Shown: one piece after another, positions 25,231 through 36,415 of the stretch
How the letters are laid out: the number at the start of each line of letters is the position of its first letter
Position numbering within the stretch: the stretch's first letter is position 1
Assembly (NCBI GenBank): GCA_900473795.1
Contig: UCMT01000043.1
Span: forward strand, 1 to 64,000
Origin: Hyphomicrobiales bacterium
GTDB taxonomy: Bacteria; Pseudomonadota; Alphaproteobacteria; Rhizobiales; Rhizobiaceae
DNA length: 64,000 nt
Direction: 5' to 3'
Made by a program: the position numbers and the translations under genes
The notes under the pieces: model-generated
Databases searched by the model: none
The model's input: the letters and a program-made list of their open reading frames with translations, nothing else
What the model was told of the DNA's origin: nothing

Positions 25231-26292
25231 CTATACCTCGACGCTTATTCGGCCCATCGGGTTGGAGCAGCAAGCGAGGATATAGCCGTCGGCGATGTCC
25301 TCGTCGGTTATTCCGCCATTGTGCACCATATGCACCTGTCCTTCGTTTTTGCGGATCTTGCAGGTTCCGCAGATCCCCATAGAACAACCCGATGGGATCA
25401 TCAGCCCCGCGGCCTTCGCAGCGGCCAGGATCGTGACCGTCTGGGAACACTTAGCGGAGATGCCGGAGAGGACAAATTCGATCTCAGCCTCGCTTTGTTC
25501 ATTCGGCAGCACGTCCTCGGGAATGTTCTCGGCGTCCTGAGGCTCCGCCTGGAAGCTTTCCTGATGATAGCGGCTCATGTCGTAGCCGAGAGCGGCAAGC
25601 GCCTCGCGTACGGCCCGCATGAAGGGTTCAGGCCCGCAGCAGAAGACCTCGCGCTCTAGGTAGTCCTGGGCCATCAGACCGAGCATGATCTGGTTGAACA
25701 TCCCCCGGTAGCCGGTCCACGGCCGGAAGGGATCGGCCTCTTCAACCACCCATTTCAGATCGATGCCGACGATGCGCGAGGCCATGAGCTCCATCCTGTC
25801 ACGCAGGATGATCTCGGAGGGACGGCGGGCGCAGTTAATGAAGACGATATCCGGTTCACGCCCGGAATCGTAAAGCCAGGTGGTCATCGCCACCATCGGT
25901 GTGATGCCGGAACCGGCCGAGATGAATAGATACTTCTCGGCCGGGTGATGGACGATCGAGAATTTCCCAGCCGGCCCAATAGCCCTGATCCGCATGCCCT
26001 TGCGTAGGTTGTCGAGCATCCACCTGGTTCCGATCGAGCCCTCCTGCGCCTTGACCGTAATCGTCAAAGCCGTCGGCCGCGAGGGCGAGGACGAGATCGT
26101 ATAGGTGCGATAAAGTGGGCCGCCAGGAACAGGCAGTTCCAACGTGACGAACTGCCCCGGCTCATGATCGAACAACGCGCCGGACGGGCTCTGAAAGCTG
26201 AAGGTTACGACGTTCGGCGCTTCCGGCGTACGGGTGACGCATTCGAGCTCTTCAGCGTCCGTCCAGAAGGAGAGATTCTTGAATGCGCTCAT
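25231..26292 (-). CDS. Ferredoxin-NAD(P) reductase component of the Rieske demethylase (GbcB type)
   Basis: A 353-residue electron-transfer protein. It has an FAD-binding barrel with RTYTISSSPS, an NAD-binding domain (ISAGSGITPMVA, FCCGPEPFM) and a C-terminal plant-type [2Fe-2S] domain with C-x4-C-x2-C in SGCSMGICGTC and a last Cys in ILACCS. ATG 26292 gives MSAFKNLSFW and lies 5 bp after the Rieske gene stop. It passes electrons from NAD(P)H to the neighbouring oxygenase, as GbcB does for GbcA. Confidence 0.92.
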   Translation of the reverse strand: MSAFKNLSFWTDAEELECVTRTPEAPNVVTFSFQSPSGALFDHEPGQFVTLELPVPGGPLYRTYTISSSPSRPTALTITVKAQEGSIGTRWMLDNLRKGMRIRAIGPAGKFSIVHHPAEKYLFISAGSGITPMVAMTTWLYDSGREPDIVFINCARRPSEIILRDRMELMASRIVGIDLKWVVEEADPFRPWTGYRGMFNQIMLGLMAQDYLEREVFCCGPEPFMRAVREALAALGYDMSRYHQESFQAEPQDAENIPEDVLPNEQSEAEIEFVLSGISAKCSQTVTILAAAKAAGLMIPSGCSMGICGTCKIRKNEGQVHMVHNGGITDEDIADGYILACCSNPMGRISVEV

Positions 26293-26296
26293 CCCC

Positions 26297-27694
<1,398 letters not shown>

Positions 27695-28573
27695 ATGCCA
27701 CGAGCCTATGATCTCTCCTCAATGACGGCTCTCATTTGCTTCGAGGCAGCTGCCCGAAACACGAGCTTCAAGAAGGCCGCTCAAGAAATGAATGTGACGC
27801 CTGCGGCCGTCAGCCACCAGATCAAGGCCCTGGAAACTGATCTGGGGTGCAGCTTGTTTCTGCGTCGCAGCCGCGGTGTCGAACTTACGGAAAAGGGCGC
27901 CCTTCTGTTCGTTTCCATACAGCGCGGATTCGAGACGATTTCAGAGGCCGTTACTCAGATACGCGATCGTCAGGAAACGGTTGACGTGACCATCCGGACG
28001 ACGACGGCGGTCAGTTCGCTATGGCTCACCCCAAAAATTTCGGCTTTCTGGAAATTTCATCCCGCTATTACCGTCTCGCAGATCATCAGCGACGTTCCGG
28101 GTATGACCGGACGCTGCGATCTGAGCATCCATTATGGCAATCCGCAGGAGAATGGCGTCGAATACCGTAAGCTCTTTCAGGATCGCATCGTCGCCTTGGG
28201 CACACCAGCTTTCGCCGCCGAGCATGGCCTCACCCGCATCGATGATCTGCTTAAGGCGCCCTTGATTCATATGAGCAACGAGGAAAACGACTGGACGACG
28301 TGGGGCGACTGGTTTCTATCGCTTGGACGCCCTCTCCCTAAGGGCCGCAGTTTCTACGTGAACAACTATATGATTGCGCTTCAGGCCGCCCAAGACGATG
28401 TCGGGGCGGTGCTTGGTTGGGACGGATTGGTTGACAGCCTCATACAGGAGGGGCGACTTGTCCAACTAGTGGCCGACAGCGTTCCTTCACCTGTCCCCTT
28501 TCATCTGAAGATTCATCCTCGGGCGACTTCGAAAGCCCGCCTGTTTGCGGACTGGCTGATCAAAAGCGCTTAA
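27695..28573 (+). CDS. LysR-family regulator, likely activator of the Rieske operon
   Basis: A 292-residue GcvA-type LysR protein with helix-turn-helix ALICFEAAARNTSFKKAAQE through VTPAAVSHQIKALE and a full effector domain. It is transcribed divergently from the Rieske demethylase gene, the usual layout for a LysR activator and its target. It ends 32 bp from a convergent second LysR gene. Confidence 0.88.
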   Translation: MPRAYDLSSMTALICFEAAARNTSFKKAAQEMNVTPAAVSHQIKALETDLGCSLFLRRSRGVELTEKGALLFVSIQRGFETISEAVTQIRDRQETVDVTIRTTTAVSSLWLTPKISAFWKFHPAITVSQIISDVPGMTGRCDLSIHYGNPQENGVEYRKLFQDRIVALGTPAFAAEHGLTRIDDLLKAPLIHMSNEENDWTTWGDWFLSLGRPLPKGRSFYVNNYMIALQAAQDDVGAVLGWDGLVDSLIQEGRLVQLVADSVPSPVPFHLKIHPRATSKARLFADWLIKSA

Positions 28574-28604
28574 GGCTCTGCGAAGACAACACGGGTTTTT
28601 CGAG

Positions 28605-29528
28605 TCACCCAGCAGATTCCGTCGGAGACCGAGCCGCACGAGTTCTGAGCCAAGTCAGGAAGAAATTGGTCGCGTCGCTACGTGTCCGTCCTTTTGGTAC
28701 TACCACGAAGTAGGCATTTCGCGTCTTGACCGCCGCTTCGGTAACCCTGACTAATCGATTTTCGTGCAGCATGTCTTCAACCAGCAGCTTCCAACCCAAA
28801 GCAATCCCTTGGCCACGAAGAGCCGCATAAATAGCCTCCGTATAGAAGCTGCAGCGCAGGCCAAATGTCTTCTTATGTGTCTGCACAGAGAAAGCCGCGA
28901 GCCATTCGCCCCAGCCGGTCCAGGTGGGATCGTTAGTGTCGTTCCAAATGAGGGGGTGATTTATCAAGTCTTGCGGAACCGAAATCTGGGCCTCTGACCG
29001 GGCGTAGTCCGGGCTGCATACCGGAAAAATCTCGTCCTCGAAGAGCAGTTCCGCCTTACCGTCCGGCCACATGCCGCTTCCGAACCTGATCGCGATATCG
29101 ATTTCGCCTGATCCAATGTTTGATATATTCTCCTGGGACAAGATCCGAAGGTCTATCTCAGGATATTGACGCGAAAACTCGGAAATCCTCGGCAAAAGCC
29201 AAAATTGGGAGAAAGCGACGCTGGCGCAGATTGTCAATCCGCCGGTGTGATCGCCTCGAGATATATCGGCAACGCAGCTCGAAACCAGATCAAAAGCATC
29301 GCGCGCGGCCGCCGATAGCGTTTTGCCTTTCTGTGTCAACTCGACTTTTCTGTGCACGCGATTAAAGAGCGGAAATCCGAAATGTTCTTCAAGAAGAAGG
29401 ATTTGATGACTTACTGCAGCTTGCGTAACGCCTAGTTCATTGGCAGCCTTTGTAAAACTTGCCAGACGCGCAGCAGCTTCAAACGAAGTGAGTGCATTAA
29501 GGGGAGGCAGCTTTCGTCGAATCGCCAT
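28605..29528 (-). CDS. LysR-family regulator
   Basis: A 307-residue GcvA-type LysR protein with PPLNALTSFEAAARLASFTK, then LGVTQAAVSHQILLLEEHFG, and an effector domain. It lies 20 bp behind a GntR gene in the same direction, so the two regulators are probably cotranscribed. Targets are unknown; it is convergent with the other LysR gene. Confidence 0.87.
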   Translation of the reverse strand: MAIRRKLPPLNALTSFEAAARLASFTKAANELGVTQAAVSHQILLLEEHFGFPLFNRVHRKVELTQKGKTLSAAARDAFDLVSSCVADISRGDHTGGLTICASVAFSQFWLLPRISEFSRQYPEIDLRILSQENISNIGSGEIDIAIRFGSGMWPDGKAELLFEDEIFPVCSPDYARSEAQISVPQDLINHPLIWNDTNDPTWTGWGEWLAAFSVQTHKKTFGLRCSFYTEAIYAALRGQGIALGWKLLVEDMLHENRLVRVTEAAVKTRNAYFVVVPKGRTRSDATNFFLTWLRTRAARSPTESAG

Positions 29529-29548
29529 CGAATTGATATTCCCACAGC

Positions 29549-30268
29549 TCAGTTCAGCCCTCGTGCGCTTGCGACGACGGTCGCAGGTGTTTCCACGAGC
29601 GCGTCGGCCTTCATCCCTTGCGGCGCGATGAACATCTCCATGCTCTCGCGCGACAGCTCCCAGTGTTCGAATACAAGGCGGACGACGGTGTCTTCGTCGT
29701 GCGAACTAATAGCGGCAATGAAGCCATCGTGGTGGTCTACCGAGAGCCGTAGACGTTTGCGCATGTCGTCGTTGCGCGGGTGGAAAAAGGTGTGACCGAT
29801 GCGCGCGTGGTCGATCAGGAGACGACCGAGGCTCGACTGCAGGTAGGCGTTGCCTGACATTTCACCAATGATCTCGTGGAAGCGATTGTTCTCAAGGACC
29901 ATGGAGAGTGCCTCGCCGGTGACGCTCGCCGTGCGAAAGCGCTCCTGAGTGTCCTTGAGGTCTGAAAGTTGCTTCGGCTTGAAATTTTGAACTGCGAGGC
30001 GGCCGATCGCTGCGTAAATCATCGGAGCGACCAGGAAAAAATGCCTGAGCATCTGATGGTTCATGGGGCTGACGCGCGCGCCGCGATTGGCCCGGATATC
30101 GATATAGCCTTCACCCTCGAGCCGGCGAAATATCTCCCGAACAGGGGTGCGGGAGAGACCATAGCGTTCGCCCAGGCTGACCTCATCGAGATCCTGGTCC
30201 GGATCGAGTTCCATCGTCAGTATCTGACGCTTCAAATCGTCGTACAGACCGCTCTTTCCGTTCTTCAC
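29549..30268 (-). CDS. GntR-family (FadR/FCD subfamily) regulator, copy 1
   Basis: A 239-residue protein with an N-terminal winged helix (GERYGLSRTPVREIFRRLEGEGY) and a helical FCD effector domain. GTG 30268 is chosen because AAAGGAG lies seven bases before it, whereas the longer ATG reading has none. It is a clear paralogue of the GntR at 36416-37132: both share NRGA-V-PM and FF-APMIYAA segments. It may recognise the same TGTAGAC-type operator. Upstream lies a decayed MDR gene. Confidence 0.85.
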   Translation of the reverse strand: MKNGKSGLYDDLKRQILTMELDPDQDLDEVSLGERYGLSRTPVREIFRRLEGEGYIDIRANRGARVSPMNHQMLRHFFLVAPMIYAAIGRLAVQNFKPKQLSDLKDTQERFRTASVTGEALSMVLENNRFHEIIGEMSGNAYLQSSLGRLLIDHARIGHTFFHPRNDDMRKRLRLSVDHHDGFIAAISSHDEDTVVRLVFEHWELSRESMEMFIAPQGMKADALVETPATVVASARGLN

Positions 30269-30339
30269 CGAAGTCTCCTTTCTGCCTTCCCGCGACGCTT
30301 GCAGGACCCTTGCTGACGTGCGCACTCACTATCTCAAAG

Positions 30340-30674
30340 ACCCGAGTCTCGAGTTCTGCGGCGGCGTGGCTCGCTCGACATTTAGACATCGCTCACACTC
30401 AGACCCAACAATCCCAAGAGCGATGATCCATGGAGGTACGGAGCAGATTCGGTGCGATGACCCGATCTCTTCTTACGGGGGCAACACCTGCGCAGCTTCG
30501 CATCGTCCTCGGAAGAGGCGAAACCTGCCGCGTCGCCGTCGGAAGTAACGCTCGTCTCTCCCTTCGAATACCAGCCAATCCGGGCGTTGATGTCGATGTT
30601 GTTTATCGCCGCGGCCAGGTCTTTGCCAAGCAACCGGACATGTGTTGGGATAATGCCTGATGAGGGTTGTCCAT
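30340..30674 (-). pseudogene. Remnant of an MDR oxidoreductase related to 17386-18528
   Basis: The minus strand gives MDNPHQALSQHMSG, then AAINNIDINARIGWYSKG, then VIAPNLLRTSMDHRSWDCW and GSEC. In order these match MTNP...MSG, AAINNTDINTRIGWYSKG, VIVRNLLRTYVDYRPYECW and GSECDG of the intact protein. Internal deletions and frame changes separate the blocks, and the Rossmann domain is absent. Confidence 0.8.
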
Positions 30675-30738
30675 GCTCGTTGTCCTTGAAGTGGAAGATT
30701 AGAAGATCGCATGGGGCGGTTTACGCCCGCGCGACCTG

Positions 30739-31476
30739 TCATTGCGGCAGGCTGAGTTTGGCCATGCGACCGCCGTCGATCGCCCAAACCTGTCCCGTTA
30801 CGAAAGAAGACTCGGAGGAGGCCAGCCAGGCAACCAAGCTTGCGACCTCTTCCGGCTTGCCCGTCCGTCCGACCGGATGGATTTTTCCAATGTTGCGGCG
30901 GAAGCCCTCCGGGTCCGGCATGCTCTCCACAAAGTCTACGTTCAGGTCGGTATCGATCCAACCCGGAGCGACGGCATTGCAGCGGACGCCCTCGGCGCTG
31001 TGGTCGATCGCAACGGCGCGGGTCAGGCCATGGACACCAGCCTTCGACGCGCAATAGGCGGCGTGCTTGGGGTTTGAGCCCAGGCCTTCAATCGAACCGA
31101 TGTTGACAATTGTTCCGCCGACCGCGCGCAAATGGGGGAGCGCCGCCTTGATCAGAACGAACGGCGTTGTCAAGTTCACCGTCACCGTACGCTCCCAATC
31201 CTCAAGGCTCATGTCCTCGACCAATGATTCCTGCATCATTCCGGCATTGTTGACGAGGACGTCGAGCCGGCCCGCCCGGTTGGCCACTGCCTCGACGGCG
31301 CGCGCGGCCGTTGCCGGATCGGTGAAATCGACAGGAATTCCTTCGAACTCCCTGTCTTCACCTCGCTGTGCGGTAAACACCCGCGCACCTTCCTCACGAA
31401 GCCTCCGCGCGATGGCCTGGCCGATGCCGCTGCGACCACCCGTTACCAGGGCAGTTTTCCCTTTAAACCTTGTCAT
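30739..31476 (-). CDS. Short-chain dehydrogenase/reductase
   Basis: A 245-residue classical SDR with cofactor motif TGGRSGIG, NNAG, a catalytic Ser in NIGSIEG and YCASK. ATG 31476 is preferred because it matches the start of the family and overlaps the upstream SDR gene stop by 4 bp. It is the last gene of the apparent transporter-regulator-SDR unit. The substrate is unknown. Confidence 0.86.
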   Translation of the reverse strand: MTRFKGKTALVTGGRSGIGQAIARRLREEGARVFTAQRGEDREFEGIPVDFTDPATAARAVEAVANRAGRLDVLVNNAGMMQESLVEDMSLEDWERTVTVNLTTPFVLIKAALPHLRAVGGTIVNIGSIEGLGSNPKHAAYCASKAGVHGLTRAVAIDHSAEGVRCNAVAPGWIDTDLNVDFVESMPDPEGFRRNIGKIHPVGRTGKPEEVASLVAWLASSESSFVTGQVWAIDGGRMAKLSLPQ

Positions 31477-32207
31477 TTTACCGGCTTTCCTCCGTTCACC
31501 TCGACGAGCGAGCCGCACATGTAGCGTGCGGCGTCCGAAGCAAGGAAAACAACCACCTCGGCGATGTCCTCGGGCTCCGCGATACGGCCCAGCGGAACCG
31601 TCTTACCCAGTTCGGCCACAGCCGAGTCCGGGTCAAAGCCCCGCTTGGCGAAGCCCGTGCGTAACATCGGAGTGTTGACCTCGTTGGGGCATACCGCGTT
31701 GACGCGAATGTTCTGGTGAGCGTGGTCCATGCCCATGCATTGCGTTAGCGACGCGATCGCAGCTTTGGTCATGCAGTATACGGCGTGGTTCGGCCCGGGC
31801 CGAACGCCCCAGCATGACGCGACGTTGACGATCGCGCCCCCGCCTCTTTCGGCCATGATCGGTATGGCGGCACGGCACACCCGGAATGGTGCCTCCACGT
31901 TAACCCCGACCGATAAGGCCCAGTCCGCATCACTCGTGTTCGTGACGTCGCCGCGCGTTATGACCCCCGCATTGTTGATTACGATATCGAGCCCGCCGAG
32001 CGCTTGATAGGCCGCCAAAGGCAACCCGTCGGCATAGGAAGGATCAAGCAGATCCCCCGGCAAATGAGCCTCTGCCCTGATGCCGGCGACCTCCCGGTCG
32101 GCAACCGCGACCTTGACACCCTCGGATCGAAGTTGCTCGACAATGGCTGCGCCAATGCCTCCTGCGGCACCCGTCACGAGTGCGACCTTCCCTTGAAAAT
32201 AGCTCAT
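31473..32207 (-). CDS. Short-chain dehydrogenase/reductase
   Basis: A 244-residue classical SDR with TGAAGGIG, NNAG, NVASCWG and YCMTK catalytic elements. The gene follows the GbdR-like regulator by 34 bp in the same direction and overlaps the next SDR gene by 4 bp. The pair may act on the same hydroxy or keto intermediate, but no product can be assigned. Confidence 0.86.
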   Translation of the reverse strand: MSYFQGKVALVTGAAGGIGAAIVEQLRSEGVKVAVADREVAGIRAEAHLPGDLLDPSYADGLPLAAYQALGGLDIVINNAGVITRGDVTNTSDADWALSVGVNVEAPFRVCRAAIPIMAERGGGAIVNVASCWGVRPGPNHAVYCMTKAAIASLTQCMGMDHAHQNIRVNAVCPNEVNTPMLRTGFAKRGFDPDSAVAELGKTVPLGRIAEPEDIAEVVVFLASDAARYMCGSLVEVNGGKPVK

Positions 32208-32241
32208 GAACCTTCTTCCCTATCGTACTGAACACTGTGAG

Positions 32242-33222
32242 TTAACTGAGTATGGATCGCTGACTGCCTGGCGTTTTCCCGAAGTAATCACGGTACGCCT
32301 TCGAAAAGTGGGACGTCGAAGTGAAACCGCATGCGATTGCGATCTCGGTGATTGCCTGATCGGACTGAACGATCAGGTTCCTTGCCCGGTGTAGCCGCAG
32401 CTCGAGAATGTAGCGTTTGGGCGATGTGTTAAGGTACCGACCGAAGATTCGCTCGAGCTGCCTGGTCGAAATGCCAAGCCTCTTGGCGACTTCGGCGCTA
32501 CTAAGCGGGGTTTCGATATTATCCTCAATGAGTCGGATTGCTTGACCGATACGACTGTTGCGCACTCCATAGCGCGAGCGGATCGACACGCGTTGCGTGG
32601 CGCTGCCGTCGCGCACGGCGTTATAAACCATTTGATCCGCTACGGCGGTCGCCAGGTCACGGCCATGGTCACGTGCGATTAGATGGAGCATCAGATCCGC
32701 AACGGCCGCACCGCCTGAGGCTGTCACAAACTTCTCGTCGACGACGAACACGGACTTCGTCAATTTGACAGTTGGAAATCGTTCGGCGAAGACGTCGTGG
32801 TACTCCCAGTGGACCGCCGCCTTTCTGGTGTCGAGAAAGCCCGCCTCCGCCAGGATATAGGCGCCGGAGCAAATCGCGCCAATGGACGTGCCACGAGCAC
32901 GTTCCGCTCGGAGAAAGGCCAGCAGCGCCGGCGTGATGTGTCGCTGCACGTTGAGGCCGGAAACCAGCATAAGCTTTTCATCCCGAAGCGAAGGCACCAG
33001 CCCGCGACCGACCAGTGTGGTCGCGCCATTTGAGGACGTGGCAGTGCGTCCGTTGACAGAAGAAAGCTGCCATCGATAAAGCTCTGCATCAGCGACCAGA
33101 TTGGCTATTCGCAATGGCTCGAGGGCGCAGGCGAACGCTAAGTGCGTGAATTCTTCAATCAGAAGAAAGACGAAATCGGTCGCTGAGGTCATGGCGTCAA
33201 AGTCGGTTGCGGGGCACTGCAT
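32242..33222 (-). CDS. GlxA/GbdR-type AraC regulator (DJ-1/PfpI-like sensor plus HTH), copy 1
   Basis: A 326-residue regulator. Residues ~10-190 form a glutamine-amidotransferase-like domain with the elbow GAICSGAYILAEAG. A double AraC helix-turn-helix occupies the C terminus (AKRLGISTRQLERIFGRYL, ITEIAIACGFTSTSHFSKAYRDYFG). GbdR, the glycine betaine-responsive activator of Pseudomonas, has this architecture. ATG 33222 lies 22 bp after the binding-protein stop, so it is part of the transporter operon. It probably senses the transported betaine or a demethylated product. Confidence 0.87.
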   Translation of the reverse strand: MQCPATDFDAMTSATDFVFLLIEEFTHLAFACALEPLRIANLVADAELYRWQLSSVNGRTATSSNGATTLVGRGLVPSLRDEKLMLVSGLNVQRHITPALLAFLRAERARGTSIGAICSGAYILAEAGFLDTRKAAVHWEYHDVFAERFPTVKLTKSVFVVDEKFVTASGGAAVADLMLHLIARDHGRDLATAVADQMVYNAVRDGSATQRVSIRSRYGVRNSRIGQAIRLIEDNIETPLSSAEVAKRLGISTRQLERIFGRYLNTSPKRYILELRLHRARNLIVQSDQAITEIAIACGFTSTSHFSKAYRDYFGKTPGSQRSILS

Positions 33223-33244
33223 GGGAGCGCCCCGCCGTTGACAA

Positions 33245-34231
33245 TCACATCGCTGCGTCGCGAGCGGCCTTGAGCCAACCGTCATACTCAGAGCGGTGAG
33301 CCTCAATCCAAGTCTCAACGTGCTTGTCGATGTCGGCGGAAGACTTCTCGCCATCGGCAATCAACTTGTTCTCAGCCGAGACGTCGTTGATGTTGATCTT
33401 TGCGACCTCGAACAGCTTGGCCGCCGCCGGATTGGCCTTGAGGAAATCGTTGCGAGCAACAATTCGCAGACTGTCTACCGCAAAGCCCAGATTCTTGCCT
33501 TCGAACTCGGTATTCGCCTTGGCACCATCCGGTAGAGAGCTGTAGGGCACGCTCAGCCATTCCACGTCCTTGCCAGGAACGAGCGCCCCCGAAACCCAGT
33601 AGGGTGTCCAAGTGTAGTAGAGCACCGGCTGACCGTTTTTGACACGCGCAATCGTATCGGCGATGATCGCGTTATATTCACCCTGGTTGTGGTTGACCGT
33701 GTCACGCAAGCCGTACTCGGTCAGCTGATGCTCGATCACGCGTTCGCATCCCCAACCGGGCACGCAGCCCGCGAGATCGGCCTTGCCGTCGCCGTCGGCG
33801 TCGAACTTCGCAGCAATGGCCGGATCTTTCAGATCGCCTAGGTTCTTGACCCCGGCGTCATAGCTGGCCTTGTCGACCAGATAGCCTTGAAGTGCACCTT
33901 CCACCAAGGTGCCGACTTTACTGATCTTATCCGGCCCGCCCGCTTCCTTGAAAAAGGCCTCGTGCAGTTCATTCCAACTATCGGTGAAGAAATCGGCATC
34001 ACCGGTGCCAACAGCGAGGTGCGCGGTCTGCGCGATAACCTCTTGCGGCTCAGCCACGGTATAGCCGAGGTCCTGCAGCGCGCGGAAAACGACCCGCGCC
34101 TGGAACATTTCCTCGATCGCTGGCTGTATGACTGGCCGTACGGTAACGCCTTCGCCAGGCTTGTCCTGGGCAAAGACCGGACTTGCGGCAAGCGACAGGA
34201 CGATCGCCGTAGTCAGGGAAAAGAGTTTCAT
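33245..34231 (-). CDS. Betaine ABC transporter substrate-binding protein (ProX type)
   Basis: A 328-residue periplasmic protein with signal peptide MKLFSLTTAIVLSLAASPVFA. The family motif GTGDADFFTDSWNELHEAFF carries an aromatic binding residue, and YYTWTPYWVSGALVPG provides further aromatics. AAGGAG seven bases before ATG 34231 sets the start. It differs strongly from the 4513 binding protein, so the two transporters probably take different ligands. It is third in the proV-proW-proX-like order. Confidence 0.9.
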   Translation of the reverse strand: MKLFSLTTAIVLSLAASPVFAQDKPGEGVTVRPVIQPAIEEMFQARVVFRALQDLGYTVAEPQEVIAQTAHLAVGTGDADFFTDSWNELHEAFFKEAGGPDKISKVGTLVEGALQGYLVDKASYDAGVKNLGDLKDPAIAAKFDADGDGKADLAGCVPGWGCERVIEHQLTEYGLRDTVNHNQGEYNAIIADTIARVKNGQPVLYYTWTPYWVSGALVPGKDVEWLSVPYSSLPDGAKANTEFEGKNLGFAVDSLRIVARNDFLKANPAAAKLFEVAKININDVSAENKLIADGEKSSADIDKHVETWIEAHRSEYDGWLKAARDAAM

Positions 34232-34257
34232 GCGCTTTCTCCTTGTTGTGTAGTGTT

Positions 34258-35199
34258 TCAGGCGTGCTTGTGGAAAAGATTGGCGATTAGTCCGAGGGGG
34301 CCGGTCTGCCACCAGTGTCGGTGCCCCCTTTCGCGCCCCGACCGGTTCAGACCCTGAGTAATGCGGTCGAGGACAACGGCGAGGATGACAATGCCGAGGC
34401 CACCTACGAGGGCCTTTCCGGCGTCAAGGCGTCCCATGGCGCGCAGCACCTCGTTACCCAGGCCGCGAACCGAGATCATCGAGGCGATGACCACCATCGA
34501 CAGCGACAGCATGATGGTCTGGTTGAGCCCGGCGAAAATCGTCGGTGTCGCCATCGGGAGCTCGACCTTGAACATGATCTGTGACGGGGTGGCTCCGAAA
34601 GCCCGGGCTGCCTCAACGACGCTTGGGTTCACCGTCCGAATACCGAGCGAGGTAAGTCGTATCAGGGGGGCGAGCGCGAATATGACCGTGACCAGTACGC
34701 CTGAGACGTTGCCGATCCCGATGAGCATGACGACCGGAACCAGATAGACGAACGCCGGAATGGTCTGCATCGTGTCCAAGATGGGCCGGAGTACGGCCTC
34801 GAATCGATCGCTCTTGCCCGCCAGGATTCCGAGAGGAAGCCCGATAATAACCGAGAGGATTACCGCCCCCATTACGATAGCCAGTGTCGTCATCGCCAGA
34901 GACCACGCTTCTGGAGAAAGGAAGCCGAGCACGGTCAGGGCGATCGCGACGTAGATGGCAGTCCGGCGCCCCGCGGCTTGCCAGGCGATCAACACGATGA
35001 GTGCGAGCATGACGAGCGGAGGAGTCGCAAGGAAGGCTCGCTCGATGGACTGAATCAGGCCATCGAGGAAGATTTTGAAAGGCTGGATCGCTTCACGGTT
35101 TTCGATCGCCCACTGTTTGATGCCGTCGGAACGGTTCGCGAGGTCAAGATCAACACTCACGAACGGATTCAGCCAGTCGAAGCTATTTTCATCGGCCAT
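34258..35199 (-). CDS. Betaine ABC transporter permease (ProW type)
   Basis: A 313-residue permease with a soluble N-terminal ~55 residues, several hydrophobic helices and the EAA docking loop ([31 protein letters not shown]). Its ATG overlaps the ATPase stop codon by one base, showing translational coupling. It forms the membrane channel for the ProX-type binding protein. Confidence 0.91.
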   Translation of the reverse strand: MADENSFDWLNPFVSVDLDLANRSDGIKQWAIENREAIQPFKIFLDGLIQSIERAFLATPPLVMLALIVLIAWQAAGRRTAIYVAIALTVLGFLSPEAWSLAMTTLAIVMGAVILSVIIGLPLGILAGKSDRFEAVLRPILDTMQTIPAFVYLVPVVMLIGIGNVSGVLVTVIFALAPLIRLTSLGIRTVNPSVVEAARAFGATPSQIMFKVELPMATPTIFAGLNQTIMLSLSMVVIASMISVRGLGNEVLRAMGRLDAGKALVGGLGIVILAVVLDRITQGLNRSGRERGHRHWWQTGPLGLIANLFHKHA

Positions 35200-36287
35200 C
35201 AGTTGATCCCCCCGTTTGCTAAGCCGTGGTCCTCACGACCTTGAATGCCCCGCAGCAAAGAGTCCTTGGTCACGACGCCGGCTACGACGTCACCGTCTTT
35301 CACCAGGATGGGATGATCGGTGCCGATAGACAGGTCCACCAAAGTGTTGAGCTTGTCGTCGGGCCGCGCGACTGGCCAATTTGCGGTATCAGCCGAGCCG
35401 TTCGTCCGTCGGTACCGCTCGAGCGGCTGCATCACCTTGACGGCGGTGACGAGATCGAGCTTGGAGATACCGCCGACGAACTGCGCGACATAGTCGTCCG
35501 CAGGATTTGTGACGATTTCTTCGGGCGTCCCAACCTGCACCAGGACGCCGTCCTTCATGATCGCGATGCGGTCGCCGATGCGGATTGCTTCGTCGAGATC
35601 GTGAGTGATGAAGACCGTTGTCTTGTGAAGCTCCGCCGACAGCTGCATGAAAGTCCCTTGCAGTTGACGTCGAATGAGCGGATCGAGCGCGGAGAACGGC
35701 TCGTCCATAAGCAGTATCGAGGGGTTGGCCGCAATCGCGCGTGCCAAGCCGACGCGTTGCTGCATGCCACCCGACAGTTCGTCCGGATATTTCAAATCCC
35801 AGCCCGTCAATTCCACCGCTTCGATGGCCTGTCGGGCGACTTCGCGTCGCTTTCCTTCAGCGACGCCTCTGACCTCCAGTGCAAACGCCACGTTGTCGCG
35901 GACATTGCGGTGGGGCATCAAGGCCATGCTTTGGAAGACCATACCGATTTTCTCGGCCCGGAGCTGACGCAGTTCCTTTGCGCCCATGGTATTGACGTTT
36001 CGGCCTTCGATATAGACCGCGCCATCGGTAGGCTCGATCAATCGATTGATGTGTCGGATGAGGGTTGATTTCCCAGAACCCGACAACCCCATGATACAAA
36101 ATATCTCGCCGCGGCCGACATCGAAAGTCGCGTCACGGACGCCGACGATGCAATCCAGGTCGTCACGAATTTGAGTCTTTGTCAGCTGTCCAGACTTTAC
36201 AGCGCTGATTGCCTCTTTGGCTTTCGCGCCGAATACCTTCCAGATTCCCTCGCATCGAATGACGGCCTCTTGAGGCTGTGTAACCAT
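35199..36287 (-). CDS. Betaine ABC transporter ATP-binding protein (ProV type)
   Basis: A 362-residue ATPase with Walker A (GLSGSGKST), signature [15 protein letters not shown], Walker B ([13 protein letters not shown]) and H-loop ([10 protein letters not shown]). A C-terminal CBS pair (about 280-350) includes [21 protein letters not shown] 36287 is preferred with GGGA upstream; a GTG at 36299 would add four residues. It begins the minus-strand operon controlled from the 36300-36415 gap, where the TGTAGAC motif lies 49 bp upstream. Confidence 0.91.
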   Translation of the reverse strand: MVTQPQEAVIRCEGIWKVFGAKAKEAISAVKSGQLTKTQIRDDLDCIVGVRDATFDVGRGEIFCIMGLSGSGKSTLIRHINRLIEPTDGAVYIEGRNVNTMGAKELRQLRAEKIGMVFQSMALMPHRNVRDNVAFALEVRGVAEGKRREVARQAIEAVELTGWDLKYPDELSGGMQQRVGLARAIAANPSILLMDEPFSALDPLIRRQLQGTFMQLSAELHKTTVFITHDLDEAIRIGDRIAIMKDGVLVQVGTPEEIVTNPADDYVAQFVGGISKLDLVTAVKVMQPLERYRRTNGSADTANWPVARPDDKLNTLVDLSIGTDHPILVKDGDVVAGVVTKDSLLRGIQGREDHGLANGGIN

Positions 36288-36335
36288 TATCGTTCCCACT
36301 TTTTGCCATTTTTCTTGTTACACCACAAATTTTCA

Positions 36336-36354
36336 TTGTAGACAAGATGTATTA
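36336..36354 (+). promoter_or_regulatory. TGTAGAC-type operator candidate (site B) in the ProV/GntR divergent promoter
   Basis: The plus strand reads TTGTAGACAAGATGTATTA. TTGTAGACAA (36336-36345) is a perfect inverted repeat and matches FadR-type GntR sites. A degenerate second copy (TGTATTA) begins 11 bp after the first TGTAGAC, the same period as sites A and C. It is next to the gene for an FCD-type GntR regulator. Confidence 0.65.
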
Positions 36355-36415
36355 TGCTGCGCTACATAGATAATGTGATTAAGTCGCCACGCAAACAGCC
36401 GTGCGAGGACATCCA

